Below, piece by piece: positions 1 to 6,622 of a DNA stretch of 19,253 bases. Source of the stretch: Desulfobulbus sp. (lineage in GTDB: Bacteria; Desulfobacterota; Desulfobulbia; Desulfobulbales; Desulfobulbaceae); the NCBI GenBank assembly GCA_030600525.1, contig JAUVLX010000024.1, positions 1-19,253 of the forward strand, given 5' to 3'. How positions within the stretch are numbered: the stretch's first letter is position 1; every line of letters starts with the position of its first letter. The notes under the pieces are model-generated. The model was not told where the DNA came from. It ran no database searches and worked only from the letters and a program-made list of their open reading frames with translations. The translations under genes and the position numbers were made by a program.

Positions 1-28
1 GCGCGTTCGAGCCGCGCACGACCCACCA
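1..28 (+). tRNA. 3' end of a tRNA, probably tRNA-Lys (partial)
   Basis: The window opens inside a tRNA. Bases 1-5 (GCGCG) pair with 13-17 (CGCGC) to form the T stem around the loop TTCGAGC. They are followed by the 3' acceptor strand ACGACCC, discriminator A and an encoded CCA (26-28). The acceptor strand implies a 5' end of GGGTCGT, which is usual for bacterial tRNA-Lys. The anticodon lies outside the window, so the isotype is an inference. A complete tRNA-Glu follows after 16 bases, suggesting a tRNA operon. Confidence 0.8.
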
Positions 29-44
29 TTTAGAAAAAAGACCT

Positions 45-122
45 GTCCCCATCGTCTAGTCAGGTCCAGGACACCGGCCTTTCACGCCGGCAACAGGGGT
101 TCGAATCCCCTTGGGGACGCCA
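45..122 (+). tRNA. tRNA-Glu (anticodon UUC)
   Basis: This is a complete cloverleaf. The 7-bp acceptor stem GTCCCCA (45-51) pairs with TGGGGAC (112-118). The anticodon stem CCGGC/GCCGG (74-78 and 86-90) encloses the loop CTTTCAC, whose anticodon TTC (81-83) reads GAA/GAG. The T arm is AGGGG-TTCGAAT-CCCCT. The discriminator is G119 and CCA is encoded at 120-122. It lies directly behind the partial tRNA and is followed by a strong terminator, so it is probably the last gene of a tRNA transcript. Confidence 0.97.
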
Positions 123-127
123 TATAT

Positions 128-165
128 AAAGGCCCTTAGCAAATTTGCTAAGGGCCTTTTCCTGT
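128..165 (+). terminator. Rho-independent terminator of the tRNA operon
   Basis: Positions 128-159 form a perfect 32-base palindrome (AAAGGCCCTTAGCAAA and its reverse complement). It is followed by a T-rich tract that runs on past 160. It sits 6 bases after the tRNA-Glu CCA. The symmetry means it can fold on either strand. Confidence 0.9.
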
Positions 166-364
166 TTTTGGGCTTTTTGCAGAACGTTTCCTGTGTCATT
201 TCCGCGTAGTTCTTTCACCTCAGCTCTGCCCGCAAGGCAGAGAGATCTGGCCTGTTCAGGGGAAATAATAATTATTGGCAGTTATGATGGATGTGTGATA
301 ACGGATAAGAGATGAGCGAAATGTTTGCTATTACGATGTGATACCAAAAAATACTTTGGGGGAA
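166..364. other. Intergenic region without a recognisable gene
   Basis: About 200 bases separate the tRNA terminator from the first protein gene. I see no convincing coding frame or RNA fold here. It presumably carries the promoter of the downstream secreted protein, but I could not pick a convincing -35/-10 pair. Confidence 0.5.
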
Positions 365-832
365 ATGATGAAAAAAACAATCGGTTGTATAAGCGGTGTC
401 TTGTTATTCTTCCTCTGGTGCAGCCAATCCCTTGCTATTGATTCAGTTTTGAAAGCTGGCGAAATATCAACCTTGTTGATCGATACGACCATCAAGGTAA
501 CTGAAGCTAAAAAAGACAAGAAAACAGGCAAGATTTTATCCTATGCTGCCTATTTCGCTGATAATGGGACCATCCGTATCCAGCACCATGGAGGGGAAAC
601 CGAGTTTTTTAACTGGTCGGTGAAGAGGGATGACACCCTGTGTGTCATTAACACTGCACGGGTGTGGGGGAGTGGTCCTTCTTGCGGATATCTGGTTCGT
701 GATAACCAGGGGGGCTACAAGGTGTATCCCATGAAAAGCATCTCCTCTGAAAAGAATAAAAAATATGTCAGCGTTAAGAAGGGCGGTCACGTCCTGACTT
801 TTTCCAACATCAAAAAAGGGAACCAGTTGTAA
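365..832 (+). CDS. Small secreted protein of unknown function
   Basis: A 155-residue protein with a clear Sec signal peptide: lysines at residues 3-5, a hydrophobic stretch near residues 6-22, then SLA as a likely cleavage motif. The mature part is polar, with many lysines and two cysteines (in DTLCVINT and GPSCGYLV) that could form a disulfide. I do not recognise the family. The W-x-V and DTLCV...GYLV pattern recalls small periplasmic proteins with a DUF995-like layout, but this is weak. An upstream GTG at 338 is possible. I chose the ATG at 365 because a GGGGG ribosome-binding stretch (358-362) precedes it; the ATG at 368 is equally plausible. It has no operon partner. Confidence 0.75.
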   Translation: MMKKTIGCISGVLLFFLWCSQSLAIDSVLKAGEISTLLIDTTIKVTEAKKDKKTGKILSYAAYFADNGTIRIQHHGGETEFFNWSVKRDDTLCVINTARVWGSGPSCGYLVRDNQGGYKVYPMKSISSEKNKKYVSVKKGGHVLTFSNIKKGNQL

Positions 833-878
833 AAGAGCTGTCCGGTTACGATGGGTTCCCTTTGTTTGTCCTTTTTTA
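815..878 (+). terminator. Possible terminator overlapping the end of the secreted-protein gene
   Basis: AAAGGGAACC (815-824, inside the last codons) pairs with GGTTCCCTTT (854-863). A T-rich stretch ending in TTTTTT (872-877) follows. The loop is long (29 bases). The structure lies between two convergent genes and could serve both. It is less certain than the other terminators here. Confidence 0.5.
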
Positions 879-1499
879 ATTCAGCACATCTTTTCGCTGT
901 AAATCTGCCATAAGCGTTTTCACCACCGAGTCAAAATCAGTTTTAAGGAGCTTTGGGTTAACAGTGTTTGACTGGGCTGCCCAGACAAGCTTTTTTGTGG
1001 TGACATCATAAATATTGCTTTCCAAGCTTACAACAGTTCGGGTGGTTACTGTGGGCGGGCTGTATACCGACCGGTAGGCATGCCCGTAGTATCCGTACAT
1101 CCCTGAATAGAAGGATGGTTCATAACGGACAGTGCCCGGATGCCACTTGGTTGTTGTATCGCTATCAACCAGGTGGGTGATCAGTACCGTATCTGCCTGT
1201 GCCTGTCGGATCACTTTTAAGATAGCTTCCTCTTGCGGTGCAATAGGATCGTCGGTAATGGTGTGGCTGGCTATGGCCTTCGTATTATTGGCTGCAAGCT
1301 GTTCGGTAAAACTGTTTTCCCAGAGTTTGCGAGAGGTCGTGTCTCTGGAAATGGCGATAACAAGGACTTGGTTTATACTCTTTGTAGGGACAGGGGTTTG
1401 CACCCATGAAGATGTAATCTTGGTTGATGGGCCGCAGCCGAAAAGCACCAAGAGCAGGGATATGCTTATCAGGTTAATTGTAAAGTGTTTTTTGGGCAT
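876..1499 (-). CDS. Putative lipoprotein of unknown function
   Basis: A 207-residue protein starting MPKKHF, with a lipoprotein signal peptide of about 22 residues ending in the lipobox LFGC, so an N-terminally acylated envelope protein is expected. The mature part has alternating strands and helices: an SSW motif just after the anchor, a VLVIAISRD strand, a glycine- and tyrosine-rich loop (YSGMYGYYGHAY) and a C-terminal LVWAAQS segment. This plan resembles the many small alpha/beta envelope lipoproteins of DUF4136 or GNA1162 type, but I cannot assign it firmly. The start is supported by AAAGGA about 7 bases upstream. It diverges from a second lipoprotein gene at 1625. Confidence 0.8.
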   Translation of the reverse strand: MPKKHFTINLISISLLLVLFGCGPSTKITSSWVQTPVPTKSINQVLVIAISRDTTSRKLWENSFTEQLAANNTKAIASHTITDDPIAPQEEAILKVIRQAQADTVLITHLVDSDTTTKWHPGTVRYEPSFYSGMYGYYGHAYRSVYSPPTVTTRTVVSLESNIYDVTTKKLVWAAQSNTVNPKLLKTDFDSVVKTLMADLQRKDVLN

Positions 1500-1624
1500 C
1501 TCAATCCTTTTGGTTATGGTAATGTGAGTTGTCAGGTAGATAACGTCCTGATAAAGGTTGTGGCTTGTTTGTTAGCTGTGAACAATGTGATATTCCGCCT
1601 GGCAATAATTAAAGGAAATAGTTT

Positions 1625-2104
1625 ATGGGTATGAAACACATCATCTGTCATCTGTTGCTGATTCTTGTTGCTACTTCTTCTTTCTACGGGTGTGCATCCG
1701 GTCCGCGGGGCAAGGTCGTTGTGGACAGTGAGGTGAAGAAGCTTTTTTCTTCGGCAACAATTATCCCGCAACACAATTATTACTATTATGGGCGCCAGCA
1801 ATCACCAGTGGCTATTATTGCCCTGCAGGAAAAGTATCAGCTGGTATCTCGTCTCTGGACTCCGCTTCCACAACCGGAGCAGCAACTTGCCCCCTTGATA
1901 AGCAATACCAGGCAACAGCGAAGCAGCATGTGTACTTTTACCGGAGCAGTGATCAAAGCGCCAGACGGTACAGATGCCGGATACTGGTATGCAAAATGGC
2001 ACCTGACCTCAGTCAGGATACCTGAGCCTGGCAAGATCGAAGTCTTTCCGCCTGCTGAACCAACATACGGTCCTTGTAAGCCGGAAGGTTTTAAGCAAAA
2101 TTAA
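1625..2104 (+). CDS. Putative lipoprotein of unknown function
   Basis: A 159-residue protein with a signal peptide ending in the lipobox-like FYGC (Cys at about residue 23), followed by ASGPRG. The mature protein carries a tyrosine cluster (NYYYYGRQQ), a strand VAIIALQEKYQLV, and a C-terminal half with a TFTGAV strand and WYAKWHLTSV. I do not recognise a named family. The start at 1625 is supported by AAAGGAAA (1611-1618); a second ATG lies two codons downstream. It is divergent from the lipoprotein gene ending at 1499, with about 125 bases between them that probably hold both promoters. Confidence 0.78.
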   Translation: MGMKHIICHLLLILVATSSFYGCASGPRGKVVVDSEVKKLFSSATIIPQHNYYYYGRQQSPVAIIALQEKYQLVSRLWTPLPQPEQQLAPLISNTRQQRSSMCTFTGAVIKAPDGTDAGYWYAKWHLTSVRIPEPGKIEVFPPAEPTYGPCKPEGFKQN

Positions 2105-2122
2105 GCGGTAAAATCTGTTTGT

Positions 2123-2143
2123 AAAGAAAGGTGAACTTTCTTT
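2123..2143 (+). terminator. Weak hairpin after the second lipoprotein gene
   Basis: AAAGAAAG (2123-2130) pairs with CTTTCTTT (2136-2143) around a GTGAA loop, followed by TT. It lies 18 bases past the stop codon. It is AU-rich, so it is only a possible terminator. Confidence 0.35.
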
Positions 2144-2207
2144 TGCAGGCAGTTGTAAGCGAGTGTCTCGTCAACGCTGCTCTGACGTATCTTGCTTGTT
2201 TTTTCTC

Positions 2208-2275
2208 GGACCTGGATTTCTTTAACTGGTGGTACATAGCCTACTATGAACCACCAGTTAAAGAAATCCAGGTCC
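2208..2275. repeat. Long near-perfect hairpin (26-bp inverted repeat)
   Basis: The arms at 2208-2233 and 2250-2275 are perfect 26-bp inverted repeats. After one A/A mismatch the pairing continues with CATAG (2235-2239) and CTATG (2244-2248), closing on a four-base loop CCTA. T5 near 2200 and A5 near 2278-2282 could extend it. It lies between two convergent genes (ending at 2104 and 2322). Neither strand has a clean poly-T tract right after the stem, so a simple terminator is not an adequate explanation. Confidence 0.9.
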
Positions 2276-2321
2276 ACAAAAATCCAGCGCAATATTTCGA
2301 CATTTCATCGTTGACGCGACA

Positions 2322-2555
2322 CTAATCTCCTTTCATCTGTTCAAAAGGTGTGTTCATGGAATCCACCCATTTGACCGCCCCTGTTGTCGTGTCGAGCACG
2401 TAAATCTGGGTACTGCGGTCTCGCACCACCACTTCCATTTCGTATTTTCCAGGAGGAGCTTGTGTTACTGCTCCTGTGAGCAGGAAAAGTGCGAGAACGC
2501 TCAAAGCTCCTGCGAGTAACAACGCACTGTTTTTACCTAATTTGGTTGTTGTCAT
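2322..2555 (-). CDS. Small single-pass membrane or secreted protein, unknown function
   Basis: A 77-residue protein with a lysine-bearing N terminus and one long hydrophobic segment (about residues 10-31), which could be a membrane anchor or an uncleaved signal. A short polar domain with IYVLDTTTGAVKWV follows, resembling a single beta-propeller-like blade. I do not recognise the family. The coding call is supported by a very strong ribosome-binding site (AAGGAGGAG, read on the minus strand) a few bases before the ATG. It stands alone, downstream of the thiamine-binding protein gene on the same strand but separated by about 220 structured bases. Confidence 0.75.
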   Translation of the reverse strand: MTTTKLGKNSALLLAGALSVLALFLLTGAVTQAPPGKYEMEVVVRDRSTQIYVLDTTTGAVKWVDSMNTPFEQMKGD

Positions 2556-2630
2556 GATTTGCTCCTCCTTTCATTGTATTGCATTTATGAGTCTGTTGAT
2601 TTACTAGGACTTTCGTTCAATGTCGAGGCA

Positions 2631-2718
2631 TGCTGAAAAAATAATTACAGGCATATAGTTGATATCGGAGTCTTCGCTTACCTCCGAGGATTGTTTTTTC
2701 AGCATAACAAGGTAAGCG
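2631..2718. repeat. Nested inverted repeats with mutually exclusive pairings
   Basis: TGCTGAAAAAA (2631-2641) pairs with TTTTTTCAGCA (2694-2704). Inside, TCGGAG (2665-2670) pairs with CTCCGA (2682-2687). Overlapping that inner stem, CGCTTACCT (2675-2683) is also perfectly complementary to AGGTAAGCG (2710-2718), so two folds compete. The block fills the gap between the end of the thiamine-binding protein gene and the start of the small membrane protein gene, both on the minus strand. It may be a terminator-like or regulatory leader structure. Confidence 0.6.
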
Positions 2719-2778
2719 CTAGACTCAGAGAGATTGGGCGAAAAGACAGTAAATCAACAGGCTCATTTATGTGGACAG

Positions 2779-3078
2779 TCAGATCATTTGAGTTTGGACA
2801 CTCTGCACCTTGTCTTCCATGGACTGTTTTCTGTCATTTCGGGTACCGAGTTTGATGGTGGTAGTTATCCTCGGTGCTCCCATGGTATGGACCTGCTCGT
2901 GACATTTTTTAACGGCATCCATTACCACATCCCACTCACCTTCAATGTTGGTACCGTAGGCATGGAGCTCTGTTTTAAGGCCCGCATCCTTCAGGACTTG
3001 ATGACAAGCCACCACGTATTTTGAGACAGAAACGCCAACGCCCATGGGCACCAGACAAAGATCCATTATTACATTCAT
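2779..3078 (-). CDS. MTH1187/UPF0045-family thiamine-binding protein
   Basis: A 99-residue protein beginning MNVIMDLCLVPMG, typical of the MTH1187 (UPF0045, YkoF-like) family. These are small ferredoxin-like alpha/beta proteins that bind thiamine or related pyrimidine ligands in the cytoplasm. Family features seen are the opening strand ending in VP-x-G, the segment LKTELHAYGTNIEGEWDVV with the usual YGT-x-IEG core, and VHTMGAPRI leading into a final strand and helix; length is normal. The frame is open further upstream to 3165. I chose 3078 because homologues begin at MNVI and GAGGA precedes it on the minus strand; an ATG at 3090 is less likely. It diverges from the receiver-pyruvate kinase gene. 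Confidence 0.88.
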   Translation of the reverse strand: MNVIMDLCLVPMGVGVSVSKYVVACHQVLKDAGLKTELHAYGTNIEGEWDVVMDAVKKCHEQVHTMGAPRITTTIKLGTRNDRKQSMEDKVQSVQTQMI

Positions 3079-3237
3079 GCCATTCCTCATACATTTGATA
3101 TTACTTTTTTCTTTTAAGAGGCTGCTTGGGTTGAAAAACTGCCTTCGTAAGCGTTCTATTTCCAATCTGCTGATGATTGCACTATGCTATAAATAGTATC
3201 TGGATTCAATCCGTAACTCATTGCCGGAGTATCTCCT

Positions 3238-5022
3238 ATGCGTATTCTCATCCTGGAAGACAGTGCACCCGTTCAGAAAATGCTACAGGCCAGATTGGAA
3301 AAGGCTGGTTATGAGGTTGAGGCCGTCATCAATGGTCACCAGGGTTTTCAACTGGCAGCATCCAATGCCTATGACGCCATTATCAGTGATATCCGCATGC
3401 CCCACTGGGACGGATTTAAATTTATTGATGCCATCCAGGTCATTTGTCCACAATTGCCGCTGATCATCATCACTGCCGCCTATGAAGACAAGAACGTCAC
3501 CCACCGGCTGAAAAAGAGTCAGAACGTCCTCAATGTTTTTTCTAAACCGGTCGATTTTGAAGCCCTGTTTGCCCTGCTTACAACCATCACTCCTCAACCA
3601 CACACCAGCGTCAACAAAATGGCTCGTATCGTTTGCACGGTTGGCCCTGCGTGCGACTCTCCTGAGGTTTTAGGGAAAATGATGCTTGCCGGTATGGATG
3701 TGGCCCGGCTTAATTTTTCCCATGGTAGCTATGAGCAGCATGAACAAAGCCTGTGCGTAATTCGAGAATCAGAGGCGATCTGGGATAAGCCTATTGCCGT
3801 TATTCAGGATCTCTGCGGACCAAAAATCCGTACTGGTCCCATGGAAAATGGGGCCGTAGAACTTCGGGTGGGAGCCAAAATCACTATCCAGGCAAAGGCC
3901 ATTACAGGGACCGCCGATCGTTTTTCGACGATAATGCCGTCAGTACTCAGCGACCTACGTCCTGGTGATCCTGTTTTGTTGGATGAAGGTTTGCTTGAGC
4001 TGCGCGTCATTACTTCAAATACCGAAGAAGCGGAATGCGAGGTGGTTTGCGGGGGTATCTTAAAGTCGAGTAAAGGTATCAACCTCCCTTCAACCAACCT
4101 CTCTCTGCCAAGTCTTACTGAAAAGGACTGGCAGGATCTGGAGTGGGGCCTGGTTCACTCTGTTGATTATGTAGCGCTTTCCTTTGTACGGACTGCTGAT
4201 GAAATTTGCGAGGTCAAGCAGTTCATACACCGATCAGGCAAGCGCAATATTAAGGTCGTTGCTAAAGTTGAACGACCCGAGGCTGTACAGGACATCAAGG
4301 AGATCATCGCTGTATCAGATGCTATTATGATTGCCAGGGGGGATATGGGAGTGGAGTTGCCGGTTGCAAAGGTACCGCGTATTCAGGATCGAATTATCCA
4401 GTTGTGCTGGGAGCAGAACACCCCGGTCATTACCGCGACTCAAATGCTTGATTCCATGACCACCAACTCGCGCCCGACAAGAGCAGAAGTCACTGATGTG
4501 AGTATGGCTATCAAGCAGGGTACTGATGCGGTAATGCTCTCCCAGGAGACAGCTGTCGGGGTAGATCCTGTCAATGTTGTGCGAACCATGGCCTCTATCA
4601 TTTGCGAGGAGGAGCAATATAAGGATACGTCTCCTGAACATTACCGGCAGTTGACGGATGATACTTCCGTGAACCCCGCTCTTGCTGCTATTACCAGTCT
4701 GGCCAATATAAAGGCCACTCTTCTCCTTGATCCTGATGGCATTCTCTATCCGTCGCTTTCCAAGTGGAATAGGAAGGTGCCTACCTTGCTGGTAACCAAA
4801 TCCGTTCATATAGCTCGTCATGCTTGTCTGTATAACAATATCTTTCCTTTGATTATCAGGGAGGAGCTCAACCGGAACGAGATGGTGCACCGTTCAATGA
4901 TGTTGGCCAAGGAGTGGGGCTATATAAGGGTGGGAGATGTTATCGGCATCGTGGAAGGGGCACGGACTACCTGGACAGGTGTCAAGCAGGTGGGGGCGGT
5001 GCAGGTTGTGAATATAGAGTAA
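3238..5022 (+). CDS. pyk: Response-regulator receiver domain fused to pyruvate kinase
   Basis: A 594-residue fusion. Residues 1-120 are a CheY-like receiver with every phosphorylation residue visible: acidic pair E7/D8, phospho-acceptor D51 (in SDIRMP), T79 and K103 (in FSKP). After a short linker, residues 128-594 form a full-length pyruvate kinase (about 467 residues, normal for the family), which transfers phosphate from PEP to ADP in the last step of glycolysis. Seen in it are ARLNFSHG (157-163, K+/substrate site), DLCGPKIRTG (191-200), the B domain near 201-290, catalytic K343 in AKVERPEA, Mg-binding E345 and D369 (ARGDMG), ATQMLDSM (400-407) and RPTRAEVTD (412-420). The C-terminal effector domain is more divergent. 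A GGAG lies 9 bases before the ATG. There is no frameshift or internal stop, and a terminator follows. No histidine kinase is encoded nearby, so control of enzyme activity by phosphorylation is an inference. Confidence 0.95.
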   Translation: MRILILEDSAPVQKMLQARLEKAGYEVEAVINGHQGFQLAASNAYDAIISDIRMPHWDGFKFIDAIQVICPQLPLIIITAAYEDKNVTHRLKKSQNVLNVFSKPVDFEALFALLTTITPQPHTSVNKMARIVCTVGPACDSPEVLGKMMLAGMDVARLNFSHGSYEQHEQSLCVIRESEAIWDKPIAVIQDLCGPKIRTGPMENGAVELRVGAKITIQAKAITGTADRFSTIMPSVLSDLRPGDPVLLDEGLLELRVITSNTEEAECEVVCGGILKSSKGINLPSTNLSLPSLTEKDWQDLEWGLVHSVDYVALSFVRTADEICEVKQFIHRSGKRNIKVVAKVERPEAVQDIKEIIAVSDAIMIARGDMGVELPVAKVPRIQDRIIQLCWEQNTPVITATQMLDSMTTNSRPTRAEVTDVSMAIKQGTDAVMLSQETAVGVDPVNVVRTMASIICEEEQYKDTSPEHYRQLTDDTSVNPALAAITSLANIKATLLLDPDGILYPSLSKWNRKVPTLLVTKSVHIARHACLYNNIFPLIIREELNRNEMVHRSMMLAKEWGYIRVGDVIGIVEGARTTWTGVKQVGAVQVVNIE

Positions 5023-5090
5023 CAGAAATCGGGGCGGCCTCGACATTCCTGTTTGCTCTTTTTTAGTTATTAGAAAGGCGGAAAATGTAC

Positions 5091-5122
5091 AACCGGCACC
5101 ATGTGAATGGCACCGGTTTTTT
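5091..5122 (+). terminator. Terminator between pyk and livF
   Basis: AACCGG (5091-5096) pairs with CCGGTT (5113-5118). After a two-base mismatch the pairing continues inward (CCAT with ATGG), and TTTTTT follows directly. It lies about 70 bases after the receiver-pyruvate kinase stop and 6 bases before the 3' end of the convergent livF gene, so it may act on both strands. Confidence 0.8.
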
Positions 5123-5127
5123 CTACA

Positions 5128-5859
5128 TCAATGCCGTTTTTTCCCCAGGTATGCTTCCTGTATTTTTGGCGAACCAAGAAGTTCTGCAGAGGTTCCGGAA
5201 AAAACTATTTTTCCAACTTCAAGTACATAGCCTCTGTTTGCCAGTTTTAGCGCAACCTTTGCATTCTGTTCCACAAGCAGTACGGTTACACCGCTTGCAG
5301 CAATTTTTCTGATTTGAGCAAATATTGCCTTGACCAGGATCGGTGCGATTCCAAGACTGGGTTCATCAAGCAGCAGCATGGAAGGTTTACTCATCAATGC
5401 CCTGCCGATTGCAAGCATCTGCTGCTCTCCGCCTGACAGGGTTCCTGCGAGTTGGGCCTTACGTTCTTCCAACCGTGGGAAAAGATTATACACCCAGGAC
5501 AGGATTTCTGGATCGACCTTTTTCCGGGTATAGGCACCGAGCATCAGGTTTTCTTCAACCGTAAGAATCCCGAATACGCGTCTTCCTTCTGGTGAGTGGC
5601 TGATGCCAAGCGATACAATTTTATGTGCCGGAAGGTTCGTTAATTCCACCCCGTTAAATGTGATAGAACCTGACTTGGCTTTCAGCAACTGGCTGATGGT
5701 GCGCATGGTCGTTGTTTTACCTGCCCCATTCGAACCGAGTATGGTCACAATCTCACCCTGACGCACTTCCAGGGATATACCTTTTATTGCCGCAATATTA
5801 CCATAGGAAACCTCGAGATCGGTCACCTTTAACAGTATGTCGTTAGAAGTCGTCGTCAT
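5128..5859 (-). CDS. livF: LIV-type ABC transporter ATP-binding protein LivF
   Basis: A 243-residue ATPase of the branched-chain (hydrophobic) amino acid ABC transporter family, acting at the cytoplasmic face with LivG to power the LivHM channel. Motifs: Walker A GSNGAGKTT (about 42-50), LSGGEQQ signature (141-147) and Walker B LLLDEP (162-167) followed by SLGIAP, typical of LivF; length is normal. The frame is open to 5883. I place the start at the ATG at 5859 because GGGAG lies 5 bases upstream; the ATG at 5862 is the alternative. It overlaps the 3' end of livG by 17 bases, which indicates translational coupling. It is the last gene of the operon. Confidence 0.95.
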   Translation of the reverse strand: MTTTSNDILLKVTDLEVSYGNIAAIKGISLEVRQGEIVTILGSNGAGKTTTMRTISQLLKAKSGSITFNGVELTNLPAHKIVSLGISHSPEGRRVFGILTVEENLMLGAYTRKKVDPEILSWVYNLFPRLEERKAQLAGTLSGGEQQMLAIGRALMSKPSMLLLDEPSLGIAPILVKAIFAQIRKIAASGVTVLLVEQNAKVALKLANRGYVLEVGKIVFSGTSAELLGSPKIQEAYLGKKRH

Positions 5860-6622
5860 CATCACTCCCAAGATACGCCTCAATCACTGCAGGATGGGCC
5901 TGGATCTCACCGGGTGTTCCTTCAGCTATTTTTTTCCCAAAGTTAATAACGGTTAGATATTCCGTAACTTCCATAACCAGATCCATGTCATGCTCGATTA
6001 GCAGTATGGTAATTCCTTTCTCCCGGATCTTGTAAATCGTTTCAATGAGTCCGAGGGTCTCGTTATCATTTAAGCCTGCTGCAGGTTCGTCAAGAATCAT
6101 CAGGGACGGCTCTGTAGCCATGGCACGGGCCATTTCCACTCTGCGTTGAATACCATAGGACAGGGATCCAACAGGGTTGACTGCGAATTCAGAGAGATTG
6201 AAAAAATCAAGGAGTTCTCCAACCTTGTCCCAGTTTTTATGCTCATCGGCTCTTGAAAAGGGGGTTGGGCAGATACCGTGCCACCATCCCTGGCTGCTCT
6301 TTATGTGGCGACCGCTCATAATGTTTTCGGCAACACTCATCTGGCCGAAAAGGCGGATAGTCTGGAAGGTACGGACGATACCTCGTGCTGCCACCTGGTG
6401 GGGAGACAAGAGACGGATTTCCTCTCCCAGCCACTTTATAGAACCTTTTTCACAAGGATGTATACCAGTAATACAGTTGAATACTGTTGTTTTGCCTGCA
6501 CCATTAGGTCCGATGATGCCGTAAATCTGCCCTTCCTGAACATTAAAACTCAAATCGTCAACAGCAACCAAGCCGCCAAACCGTTTAGTAACGTTGGTTA
6601 AAATCAGTTCTTTAGTTGCCAT
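5843..6622 (-). CDS. livG: LIV-type ABC transporter ATP-binding protein LivG
   Basis: A 259-residue ATPase, partner of LivF. Walker A GPNGAGKTT (about 38-46), the LivG-type signature LSYGIQRRVEMARA (154 onward, with Y replacing the second conserved position as is common in LivG), Walker B MILDEP (175-180) and AAGLN. The start is fixed by a strong AAGGAGGGG on the minus strand. It overlaps livM by 11 bases and livF by 17. The odd poly-aspartate C terminus (SDDDDDF) arises because its last codons are shared with the livF start region. Confidence 0.96.
   Translation of the reverse strand: MATKELILTNVTKRFGGLVAVDDLSFNVQEGQIYGIIGPNGAGKTTVFNCITGIHPCEKGSIKWLGEEIRLLSPHQVAARGIVRTFQTIRLFGQMSVAENIMSGRHIKSSQGWWHGICPTPFSRADEHKNWDKVGELLDFFNLSEFAVNPVGSLSYGIQRRVEMARAMATEPSLMILDEPAAGLNDNETLGLIETIYKIREKGITILLIEHDMDLVMEVTEYLTVINFGKKIAEGTPGEIQAHPAVIEAYLGSDDDDDF

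Noticed and set aside
2101..2325. Open frames on both strands across 2101-2325 that share the peptide DLDFFNWW
   Set aside because: The identical peptide on opposite strands is a by-product of the 26-bp inverted repeat. Neither frame has a ribosome-binding site or a recognisable domain.
2734..3024. Plus-strand open frame of 96 residues
   Set aside because: It lies opposite the thiamine-binding protein gene, whose minus-strand frame matches a known family.
3079..3165. Upstream extension of the thiamine-binding protein frame
   Set aside because: Family members begin at MNVI-type strands, and a GAGGA site precedes 3078. The extension has no family similarity.
4315..4890. Minus-strand open frame of 191 residues inside the pyruvate kinase
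   Set aside because: Antisense shadow of a well-conserved enzyme, with no motif and no ribosome-binding site.
5843..5870. Poly-aspartate tail of LivG as a possible frameshift
   Set aside because: The repeated GAT/GAC codons end in a normal stop and are explained by the overlap with the livF start (ATGATGACGACG).
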